Assembly: GCF_047229345.1 (NCBI RefSeq)
Contig: NZ_JBFTER010000014.1
Coordinates: 1-64,000, forward strand
DNA from: Cellulomonas_A sp047229345
Lineage (GTDB): Bacteria; Actinomycetota; Actinomycetes; Actinomycetales; Cellulomonadaceae
Length of the DNA stretch: 64,000 nt
Direction: 5' to 3'
The notes beneath the pieces were generated by a model, which had not been told where the DNA came from, ran no database searches, and was given only the letters and a program-made list of their open reading frames with translations. Position 1 is the stretch's first letter. Each line of letters opens with the position of its first letter. This document shows, in pieces, positions 23,832-31,176 of the stretch. A program made the translations under genes and the position numbers.

Positions 23832-25416
23832 AGAGGAGCGACTCCAGGGCGAGGATCCCGGCCGCGATGACGTAGGGGATGCCGGCCTTCGGGTTGAGGT
23901 GACGACGGCGCGAGCGCTGCGCGGGAGCGGTCGACGCGGTGCGGACGGGACGCTCGCGGACGGCCACGGCGGCACCCGGGCGGGTGTCGACGACGTCGGC
24001 CGGGGCGGTGCCGTACAGCGCGTCGAGCTCACGCATCAGCTCGTCGGACATCGGCTCGATCGGCTCGGTCGTGCCCTGCGGGGCGAGCCGGCGGGCCGTC
24101 GGTGCTGCGGCCGCGGCGGGCGCCGCGGTTCCGGTCGTCAGGTTCTCCGCGGAGTCGACCTCGCTCTCGCCACCGGCGTAGGCACCGGCACGCGTGCCCC
24201 ACCCGGAGGCGTGCGCCATGCGCAGGAAGCCCAGGAGGCGGATCGGCATGAGGAAGAACGTCGAGACGATGATGAAGACGGGCAGGCGGAAGAAGTCCCC
24301 GGGGACCTCCTGCAGGTGGCGGATCTGGCGGATCGCCATCGACAGGACCGACGAGACGACCATGAGGCTGACGACCCAGGCCCAGCCCGCGGTCTGCCCG
24401 TACGTCTCGAGGATCGCCTGGTACAGGTTCACGCCGGTGCCGGTCGCGGCGCGGTAGAGCCAGCCGCCGAGCGTCCCGACGAGCAGGAACGGCAGGATGA
24501 TGTCCGCGAGGAAGAACATCGCGAGGACGGGGGCGTGCCCGAGCATCCAGGGCAGCATGCGCAGGGTGTTGTACTGGCTGCCGCGCGCCCAGCGGAGCTG
24601 CTGCTTGAAGAGCTTCTTCACCTGCAGCGGTGCGTCCGTGTAGACGAGGCTCGTGTGCTGGTACACCGTGCGGTAGCCGGCCTTGAGCGTGAGGTTCGTG
24701 AGCGTCCGGTCGTCGGAGACCTCGAGGAACACGCCCATGAACTTCTGGGTCATGAAGTCGTCCATGACCTTCATCAGGATGTCGCGGCGGAACGCGATCG
24801 TGCGGCCCGGGAGGCAGCCGACCTGGCCGAGCACCGACTGCGCGGGCATCGAGTACAGCGAGCGCGAGTTCTCGAGCCAGTCCGCCCAGCGGGTGATCCA
24901 GGAGCGCTCCGGCTCGAGGATCCGCTGACGGGTGGTCACGCCGCCGACGCGCGGGTCGGCGAACGGCTTGACGAGCTCGCCGAGCGCGCCCGGCGTCCAG
25001 ATCGTGTCGGAGTCGAGCAGCACGGTGATCTCGTACCGCGACATCTCGGTGCCGATCTTGACGGCGTTGCGCTTGCCGGGGATCGGGGTGTGCACCCAGC
25101 GCACGAGCGGGGCGAACTCGTCGCAGACCGCCTGCAGGTCCGGGTTCGGCTTGCCGTTGATGACGACGATGACCTCGTCGGGGTTCTGCTCCGTCACGCG
25201 GGTCAGCACGTCCCGGAAGAGGTCGAGCGGCTCGTCGACGACGGGCACGATGATGCTCGTGCGGGCGTGGTGCTCGGCGGTGAACGGGCGGTAGCGCCGC
25301 GAGAGCACCACCTTGGCGACCCAGAGGAGCCACACCAGGGCGGAGAACACCGAGAACAGGTAGATCTCGGCGTGGTCCACCCACATGTGGCGCAGCTGGA
25401 GCAGGAAGATGAACAT
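23824..25416 (-). CDS. Processive family 2 glycosyltransferase (polysaccharide synthase)
   Basis: A 530-residue membrane GT2 of the hyaluronan/cellulose synthase group. A membrane helix (~17-37) precedes the catalytic domain (~52-290), with the UDP-binding Asp, the D-S-D metal motif near residue 136, a V-S-D-D acceptor motif near 233 and the processivity motif QQLRW near 271. Helices at about 293-325, 345-366 and 378-398 form the pore, then a ~105-residue low-complexity cytoplasmic stretch and a final helix (~510-529). No PilZ domain is attached. It is the first gene of the operon with the GH26 enzyme and ugd. The product is unknown; a glucuronate-containing polymer is inferred. The ATG at 25414-25416 is preceded by GAGGACCTAG. 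Confidence 0.9.
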   Translation of the reverse strand: MFIFLLQLRHMWVDHAEIYLFSVFSALVWLLWVAKVVLSRRYRPFTAEHHARTSIIVPVVDEPLDLFRDVLTRVTEQNPDEVIVVINGKPNPDLQAVCDEFAPLVRWVHTPIPGKRNAVKIGTEMSRYEITVLLDSDTIWTPGALGELVKPFADPRVGGVTTRQRILEPERSWITRWADWLENSRSLYSMPAQSVLGQVGCLPGRTIAFRRDILMKVMDDFMTQKFMGVFLEVSDDRTLTNLTLKAGYRTVYQHTSLVYTDAPLQVKKLFKQQLRWARGSQYNTLRMLPWMLGHAPVLAMFFLADIILPFLLVGTLGGWLYRAATGTGVNLYQAILETYGQTAGWAWVVSLMVVSSVLSMAIRQIRHLQEVPGDFFRLPVFIIVSTFFLMPIRLLGFLRMAHASGWGTRAGAYAGGESEVDSAENLTTGTAAPAAAAAPTARRLAPQGTTEPIEPMSDELMRELDALYGTAPADVVDTRPGAAVAVRERPVRTASTAPAQRSRRRHLNPKAGIPYVIAAGILALESLLYV

Positions 25417-25549
25417 CTAGGTCCTCAGGTCTCGGCGACGTGCGGGCACGGCGGCGCCCGCCCGCGAGGGGCGATCAGCGGTGGACGGCTCAGCCGTCGA
25501 GGAGACACGCGAGGGTGTGGGTGGGCGCGCTCGCCCCTGGCGCCGACCG

Positions 25550-25614
25550 GGGGGCTCCCGGACTGCGGCCAGCCCCCTGTGGCTTCGGCACTCGCCGCTC
25601 GGTCCCCCGAACGG
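25550..25614 (-). ncRNA. Putative structured 5' leader
   Basis: On the leftward strand, CCGTTCGG-GGGA-CCGAGCGG (25595-25614) makes an 8-bp hairpin with a GNRA tetraloop. It is followed by the unpaired-looking GAGTGCCGAAGCCACA and a second stem, GGGGGCT/AGCCCCC (25550-25577), with an inner CCG/CGG pair. Hairpin, linker and second stem recall a riboswitch-like leader, but the linker does not match the GEMM (c-di-GMP) or ydaO (c-di-AMP) consensus I know, so no family is assigned. Confidence 0.35.
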
Positions 25615-25719
25615 CTGAAACCAACGGTCACCCGGGCGCAGGTGAAAAAGCAACCCTCCGGAAGGTAATTCTCAGGGGCGTGTGACGGAAGCCACTAAAG
25701 GCTTGCGAAGGTCCTCCGA

Positions 25720-25754
25720 GAATGTCCGATTGACACGATTCCACGAATGTCCGA
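25720..25754. promoter_or_regulatory. Paired GAATGTCCGA direct repeats
   Basis: Identical 10-mers at 25720-25729 and 25745-25754, 25 bp centre to centre (about 2.4 helical turns), in the AT-richer promoter region of the polysaccharide operon. A regulator binding in tandem is likely; its identity is unknown. Confidence 0.45.
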
Positions 25755-25845
25755 AATGCACGAGCCGAGTCATTAGGGCATGTGTCCAGCAGTCATTGTT
25801 GGACGATCGTCCAGGATTCACCCGGGCGTTTCGGTAGGCGCCGTG

Positions 25846-26934
25846 CTAGAGCGCGCGCACCGGCCCGAGGCGCGCGTCGAGGAAGGCGAGGACCTCGGCG
25901 AGGTAGCGGCCGCGCGCCGGCTCGGGGGACAGCGCGAGGTCGTGCGCGCCGCCCGGCACCGGCACGTACGTGACGTCCGGGCCGAGGCGCGACGCGAGGC
26001 CCGCGATGTGCGCGACGTCGAGCACGCTGTCGGTCGTCAGGAGCTGCTCGTGCCAGCGGTCGTCCGGCCCGGAGGCGTCGGACGACAGCACGAGCACCGG
26101 GCACGAGACCTCGAGCCCCCGCGCGACCCGCCGGTGCGCCCGCCGCACGGTCCGCACCCAGCCCGCGCGCGCCGGGAACCCGCGGTGCGGCTTCCAGGTG
26201 AGGTCGAACTCCCACTCGCCGCCGGTCGCGGAGTGCAGCGCGGTCCCGTAGTGCTCGCCGATCTTCCCGACGACGAGCCGCGGCGCGGGGCGGCCGACGA
26301 GGTCGACCAGCCGGGTCAGCACGGTCCGCTCGAACCGCGTCCCGCGCAGGTCGAGGTACGGGCTGTTGAGCACGAGCGCGTCCGCCGGGCGGCTCGCGCG
26401 GCGCGCGTGCGCCCACAGCGACGCGATCAGCCCGCCCGTCGAGTGCCCGAGCACGACGACCTGGTCGTGCTCCTCGCGCAGCACCGTGACCGCCGCGTCG
26501 ACCTCCTCCGCGTACGTCGCGAGCTCGGTCACGTAGTTGGGCTCCTGCCACGGCCGCAGCGACCGGCCGTAGCCGCGCAGGTCGAGCGCGTAGAAGTCCT
26601 CGCCGTGCGCCGCGAAGGCGTCCCCGACGTGCGCCTGGAAGAAGTAGTCGACGAACCCGTGGACGTACAGGACCGCGCGGCTCGACGTCGGTCCCGGGCC
26701 GTCGCCCACGGGGTCGACCTCCCGGTGCACGAGCGTCGCGACGGCCTCGCCCTGCGCGTCGGGGCGCAGGTGGATCGTGCGCGCGGTCCAGCCGGCGCCG
26801 AGCACGTCCGGGACGGGCTCGCCGATCGCGACCGGGGGGCGGCCTGCGGTGGGCGACCCCGACCTCGCGCGCTCGCCGGAGCCGGCGGGGACGGGCGCGT
26901 GCGTGTCGTCGGTGGTCTGCGCGTCGTCGGGCAT
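25846..26934 (-). CDS. Alpha/beta hydrolase (serine esterase/lipase-like)
   Basis: A 362-residue alpha/beta-hydrolase. An Ala/Pro/Thr-rich N-terminal extension (~1-40) precedes the core: LYVHGFVDYFF (oxyanion region), ALDLRGYGRS, the nucleophile elbow GHSTGG (Ser near residue 163), an acidic residue in the SSDASGPDDRW segment and the catalytic His in PGGAHDLALS. It resembles lysophospholipase/monoglyceride-lipase-type hydrolases; the substrate is not evident. There is no signal peptide. The ATG lies at 26932-26934. It is divergent from the GGDEF gene, with 98 bp between starts. Confidence 0.87.
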   Translation of the reverse strand: MPDDAQTTDDTHAPVPAGSGERARSGSPTAGRPPVAIGEPVPDVLGAGWTARTIHLRPDAQGEAVATLVHREVDPVGDGPGPTSSRAVLYVHGFVDYFFQAHVGDAFAAHGEDFYALDLRGYGRSLRPWQEPNYVTELATYAEEVDAAVTVLREEHDQVVVLGHSTGGLIASLWAHARRASRPADALVLNSPYLDLRGTRFERTVLTRLVDLVGRPAPRLVVGKIGEHYGTALHSATGGEWEFDLTWKPHRGFPARAGWVRTVRRAHRRVARGLEVSCPVLVLSSDASGPDDRWHEQLLTTDSVLDVAHIAGLASRLGPDVTYVPVPGGAHDLALSPEPARGRYLAEVLAFLDARLGPVRAL

Positions 26935-27032
26935 GCGCCGATCGTCGCACGCGGGGACGTGCGTCCGGTCGCGGGTCGAGACTGCGGCGCGGCGGACCTC
27001 AGCGTCCGGCCGCCGTGGCCGATGGGGACGGC

Positions 27033-28175
27033 ATGAGCGGGTCCGAGGCCACCGGGACCGCGGCCGGGCGACCCCCGCGCCGTGGCGTCGCCGAGCCGAG
27101 CCGCGGGCGTGGTGCGCCGGGGCCGCACCGGTCCCCGGAGCCCGGGGTGCTGCGCCTCGCGCGCACCGCCCCCGGGTGGATGCGCCGCGGCGGGCTCGCG
27201 GTGCTGGGCGGCCGGGTCCTCCTGCTGTCGGCCGGGACGATCGTCGTCCTTGCGTCGCCGTTCCTGGCTCTGACCCCGACCATGACGCGCGCGCTCGGGC
27301 TCGTCTCCGCGGGGATGCTCCTGGTCGTCGCGGCCGTGCGGCTAGTCCCGTGGGAGCGGCTGCACCCCTCCGCGGCGGTCGTCTTCCCCGCGGCGAACCT
27401 CGTCGCCGTCGGTGCGCTCGGGCTCGCGAGCGGCCGCAGCCAGATCGCGTTCGCGGGCGTCCTGACGCTCTCGTTCGTGTACGCGGGGGTGTTCCTGCCC
27501 GTGCGCGTCGGCCTGCTGCTCGTGCCGCTCGCGTGGGGGGCGTACTGCGCGATGGTCCCGCAGGTGGACGCGGTCGTCGTCGTCCGGCTCGCGATCAACG
27601 CCGCCGTGTGGGTCGCGGTGATGTACGCGCTCGCGGCGATGACGGCGTACCAGCGCGCGGTCGCCGACCAGCTCGCGACCGCGACCCGGACCGACGCGCT
27701 CACGGAGCTCGGCAACCGGCGCGGCCTGGACCAGCGCCTCGCGCGGCTGGCCCCGGACGACACCGTCGTCGTGTGCGACCTCGACCACTTCAAGGACGTC
27801 AACGACCGCGACGGGCACGCCGCGGGCGACGAGGTGCTCGGGCGCTTCGCCGCGGTGGTGCAGGGCGTGCTGGGGCCGGACGACTACGCCGCGCGCTACG
27901 GCGGCGAGGAGTTCGTGCTCGTGCTGCACCGTGCGGCGGCGGGCGACGCGACGGCGCTGCTCGGCGCCCTGCGGGACCGCTGGCTCGCGACCGGCGCCGA
28001 CGTGACCTTCTCGGCGGGCGTCGCGCGCGCGGACGGGAGCCACGCGCCGCAGCAGGTGCTCGCGGCGGCGGACGTCGCGCTCTACGAGGCGAAGGCGGCG
28101 GGCCGGGACCGGTTCCGCACCGCGCCGTGCCCGGGGGCGCTGCCGTCGGTGCCGACGCAGCGCGGCGGCGACTGA
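27033..28175 (+). CDS. Membrane diguanylate cyclase (GGDEF)
   Basis: A 380-residue protein: a Gly/Arg/Pro-rich N-terminus (~1-50), about six membrane helices (~60-205) and a GGDEF domain (~215-375) with TDALTELGNRRGLD, DLDHFKDVND and the active-site GGEEF near residue 290. All catalytic residues for c-di-GMP synthesis are present. The inhibitory RxxD site five residues before GGEEF reads G-P-D-D, so product inhibition is probably absent. The ATG at 27033 was chosen over a GTG at 27015 because a GGGGA site precedes it. A c-di-GMP effector is not in the window; the nearby polysaccharide synthase operon is a possible target by inference. Confidence 0.9.
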   Translation: MSGSEATGTAAGRPPRRGVAEPSRGRGAPGPHRSPEPGVLRLARTAPGWMRRGGLAVLGGRVLLLSAGTIVVLASPFLALTPTMTRALGLVSAGMLLVVAAVRLVPWERLHPSAAVVFPAANLVAVGALGLASGRSQIAFAGVLTLSFVYAGVFLPVRVGLLLVPLAWGAYCAMVPQVDAVVVVRLAINAAVWVAVMYALAAMTAYQRAVADQLATATRTDALTELGNRRGLDQRLARLAPDDTVVVCDLDHFKDVNDRDGHAAGDEVLGRFAAVVQGVLGPDDYAARYGGEEFVLVLHRAAAGDATALLGALRDRWLATGADVTFSAGVARADGSHAPQQVLAAADVALYEAKAAGRDRFRTAPCPGALPSVPTQRGGD

Positions 28176-28262
28176 GCCTGCGGCGACCCCGCGGCGACGT
28201 AGCGCCGGCCGGGGGGTGCGGGGTGCGGCCGGGCGCGCGTCCGGCGGGGGTCGCGGACCAGA

Positions 28263-28283
28263 CTTGAGCGGAATAGGCTCAAC
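28263..28283. promoter_or_regulatory. HAIR element (HspR-binding site)
   Basis: CTTGAGC-N7-GCTCAAC closely matches the HAIR consensus CTTGAGT-N7-ACTCAAG. It lies 104 bp upstream of the clpB start, as in streptomycetes and mycobacteria, where the repressor HspR binds it. hspR is not in this window. Confidence 0.85.
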
Positions 28284-28387
28284 TCTGGACGGGTTGCACC
28301 ACGCAGAGTCCTGCGGGCGGGCAGCGGCCCGGCCGTACGGACTGCACCCACCCACGCAGCACCACAGCACGACCCCGGAGGCACCAC

Positions 28388-31027
28388 GTGGACGCCAAGC
28401 TCACGACCAAGTCCCAGGAGGCCCTCGGCGACGCCATCCAGCAGGCGTCCGCCGCCGGCAACCCCCAGCTCGAGCCCGCACACCTGCTCAGCGCCCTGCT
28501 CGCGCAGCAGGGCGGCGTCGCGAACGCGCTGCTCGACGCCGTCGGCGCCGACCGCAGCGCGCTCGGCCGTTCGGTGCGCGCGACCCTCGTCGGCCTGCCC
28601 GCCGCGAGCGGCTCCGCCGTCGCCCAGCCGACCGCCTCGCGCGCGACCGCCGCCGCGATCGACGCCGCCTCCTCGGAGGCCCGGGCGCTCGGCGACGACT
28701 ACGTGTCGACCGAGCACCTGCTGCTCGGCCTCGCCGCCGGCCAGTCCGGCGTGGCTGACGCGCTGCGCGCCCAGGGGGCGTCCCGCGACGCCCTGGCCGC
28801 CGCGCTACCGACCGTGCGCGGCACCGGGCGCGTCACGAGCCCCAACCCCGAGGGCACCTTCCAGGCGCTCGAGCAGTACGGCGTCGACCTCACCGCCGCC
28901 GCGCGCGATGGCAAGCTCGACCCCGTGATCGGCCGCGACTCCGAGATCCGGCGCGTCGTGCAGGTCCTGTCGCGCCGCACCAAGAACAACCCCGTGCTGA
29001 TCGGCGAGCCCGGCGTCGGCAAGACCGCCGTCGTCGAGGGCCTCGCGCAGCGCATCGTCGCGGGCGACGTGCCGGAGTCCCTGCGCGGCAAGCGCCTCGT
29101 CTCGCTCGACCTGGCGGCGATGGTCGCGGGCGCCAAGTACCGCGGCGAGTTCGAGGAGCGGCTCAAGGCTGTCCTCGAGGAGATCAAGTCCTCCGAGGGC
29201 GAGGTCGTCACGTTCATCGACGAGCTGCACACCGTCGTCGGCGCCGGGGCGTCCGAGGGCAGCATGGACGCGGGCAACATGCTCAAGCCCATGCTCGCCC
29301 GCGGCGAGCTGCGGCTCGTCGGTGCGACGACGCTCGACGAGTACCGCGAGCGCATCGAGAAGGACCCGGCGCTCGAGCGGCGGTTCCAGCAGGTCTTCGT
29401 CGGCGAGCCGTCGGTCGAGGACTCGATCGCGATCCTGCGCGGCCTCAAGGAGCGCTACGAGGCGCACCACAAGGTCACGATCTCGGACGCCGCGCTCGTC
29501 GCCGCCGCGACGCTCTCCGACCGCTACATCGCCGGACGTCAGCTCCCCGACAAGGCGATCGACCTGGTCGACGAGGCCGCGAGCCGCCTGCGCATGGAGC
29601 TCGACTCCTCGCCCGTCGAGATCGACGTGCTCCAGCGCGCGGTCGACCGGCTCACGATGGAGGAGCTCACGCTCGCCAACGCCGACGACCCGGCAAGCGT
29701 CGAGCGGCTCGAGAAGATCCGCGCCGACCTCGCGGACCGCCGCGAGGAGCTCGCGTCGCTCACCGCGCGCTGGGAGAAGGAGAAGGCCGGCCACAACCTC
29801 GTCGGCGACCTCAAGGCGAGGCTCGACGAGCTGCGCAGCGCCGCGGACAAGGCCCAGCGCGAGGGCGACCTCGCGACGGCCGGCCGCCTCCTCTACGGCG
29901 AGATCCCGACCGTCGAGAAGGAGATCGCGGCGGCCGAGGAGCGCGAGCAGCAGGCCACGCTCGGCGCCGACGGCGACGGGGTCGCCGGACCGGCGCCCGC
30001 GCCGATGATCGCCGACAAGGTCGGCCCCGACGAGGTCGCCGAGGTGGTCTCGGCGTGGACGGGCATCCCCGCCGGGCGGCTGCTCGAGGGCGAGAGCGCC
30101 AAGCTCCTGCGCATGGAGGACGTGATCGGCGAGCGGCTCATCGGCCAGCGCCCCGCGGTCGCCGCCGTCTCCGACGCCGTGCGGCGCGCCCGCGCCGGGA
30201 TCTCCGACCCGGACCGTCCCACGGGCTCGTTCCTGTTCCTCGGGCCCACGGGCGTCGGCAAGACCGAGCTCGCGAAGGCGCTCGCGGACTTCCTGTTCGA
30301 CGACGAGCGCGCGATCGTGCGCATCGACATGTCGGAGTACTCGGAGAAGCACGCGGTCGCGCGGCTCGTCGGCGCCCCGCCCGGGTACGTCGGCTACGAG
30401 GAGGGCGGCCAGCTCACGGAGGCGGTGCGGCGCCGGCCCTACTCCGTCGTGCTGCTCGACGAGGTCGAGAAGGCGCACCCTGAGGCGTTCGACATCCTGC
30501 TCCAGGTGCTCGACGACGGCCGCCTCACCGACGGCCAGGGGCGCACGGTCGACTTCCGCAACGTCATCCTCGTGCTCACGTCGAACCTCGGCTCGCAGTT
30601 CCTCGTCGACCCGCTGCTCGACCCCGACCCCGACGCCAAGCGCGACGCGGTGATGAGCGCCGTGCGGTCCGCGTTCAAGCCGGAGTTCCTCAACCGGCTC
30701 GACGACGTCGTGCTGTTCGACCCGCTCACCATCGGCGAGATCGGGCGCATCGTGGAGATCCAGGTCGCCGCGCTGGCTGCCCGGCTCGCCGACCGCCGGC
30801 TCACGCTCGACGTGACGCCCGCGGCGCGCGAGTGGCTCGCGATCGAGGGGTTCGACCCCGCGTACGGCGCGCGGCCGCTGCGCCGGCTCGTGCAGAAGGA
30901 GATCGGGGACCGGCTCGCGCGGATGCTGCTCGGCGGCGAGGTGCACGACGGCGACACCGTCGTGGTCGACCGGGCGGGCGACGGCGGGCTCGTGCTCACG
31001 TCGGGCCGGGCGGTCCCGGTCGCCTGA
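28388..31027 (+). CDS. clpB: ATP-dependent chaperone ClpB
   Basis: An 879-residue Hsp100 disaggregase that works with DnaK to rescue aggregated proteins. Two Clp-N repeats occupy residues ~1-145. NBD1 has Walker A GEPGVGKT near residue 206 and Walker B VTFIDELHT; the coiled-coil middle domain spans about 410-525. NBD2 has GPTGVGKT near residue 619 and VVLLDEVEK. The C-terminal domain ends at about 879; length is standard. The GTG at 28388 has a GGAGGCACC site. It is controlled by a HAIR element, so it belongs to the HspR heat-shock regulon. It is monocistronic. Confidence 0.98.
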   Translation: MDAKLTTKSQEALGDAIQQASAAGNPQLEPAHLLSALLAQQGGVANALLDAVGADRSALGRSVRATLVGLPAASGSAVAQPTASRATAAAIDAASSEARALGDDYVSTEHLLLGLAAGQSGVADALRAQGASRDALAAALPTVRGTGRVTSPNPEGTFQALEQYGVDLTAAARDGKLDPVIGRDSEIRRVVQVLSRRTKNNPVLIGEPGVGKTAVVEGLAQRIVAGDVPESLRGKRLVSLDLAAMVAGAKYRGEFEERLKAVLEEIKSSEGEVVTFIDELHTVVGAGASEGSMDAGNMLKPMLARGELRLVGATTLDEYRERIEKDPALERRFQQVFVGEPSVEDSIAILRGLKERYEAHHKVTISDAALVAAATLSDRYIAGRQLPDKAIDLVDEAASRLRMELDSSPVEIDVLQRAVDRLTMEELTLANADDPASVERLEKIRADLADRREELASLTARWEKEKAGHNLVGDLKARLDELRSAADKAQREGDLATAGRLLYGEIPTVEKEIAAAEEREQQATLGADGDGVAGPAPAPMIADKVGPDEVAEVVSAWTGIPAGRLLEGESAKLLRMEDVIGERLIGQRPAVAAVSDAVRRARAGISDPDRPTGSFLFLGPTGVGKTELAKALADFLFDDERAIVRIDMSEYSEKHAVARLVGAPPGYVGYEEGGQLTEAVRRRPYSVVLLDEVEKAHPEAFDILLQVLDDGRLTDGQGRTVDFRNVILVLTSNLGSQFLVDPLLDPDPDAKRDAVMSAVRSAFKPEFLNRLDDVVLFDPLTIGEIGRIVEIQVAALAARLADRRLTLDVTPAAREWLAIEGFDPAYGARPLRRLVQKEIGDRLARMLLGGEVHDGDTVVVDRAGDGGLVLTSGRAVPVA

Positions 31028-31097
31028 CGGCGGACGGCGGTCAGGGCGGGTGCGGGGGCGTCCCTCGCACCCGCCGTGCTGCGTCCGCCGGTCGCCC

Positions 31098-31169
31098 CGG
31101 ACACGCCTCCGCGTACCTCCGCGGACACGCCTCCGCGTACCGCCGCGGACACGCCGCCGCGTGCCGCGC
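31098..31169. repeat. Three 24-bp tandem repeats
   Basis: Units at 31098-31121, 31122-31145 and 31146-31169 share CGGACACGCC and a CGCGT block. They lie between the convergent clpB and SpoIIE genes, just before the latter's stop. Confidence 0.75.
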
Positions 31170-31176
31170 GCCCGGC

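Larger units (their letters stand above)
25417..25845. other. Long leader/promoter region of the polysaccharide operon
   Basis: 429 bp without a gene. The synthase-proximal half (to about 25630) is very G+C-rich and can fold; the distal half (about 25630-25830) is clearly richer in A and T than any other stretch in the window. It contains two direct GAATGTCCGA repeats and the palindrome TGGACGATCGTCCA (25800-25813). A short leftward frame here (25417-25653) has biased, low-complexity content and I do not count it as a gene. Confidence 0.6.

Noticed and set aside
25550..25614. Naming the synthase leader a GEMM or ydaO riboswitch
   Set aside because: The conserved linker and receptor bases of those classes are not present; only a generic hairpin plan is shared.
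25417..25653. A 78-codon leftward frame just before the polysaccharide synthase
   Set aside because: Low-complexity Arg/Pro/Ser/Ala content, no ribosome-binding site; better explained as leader RNA.
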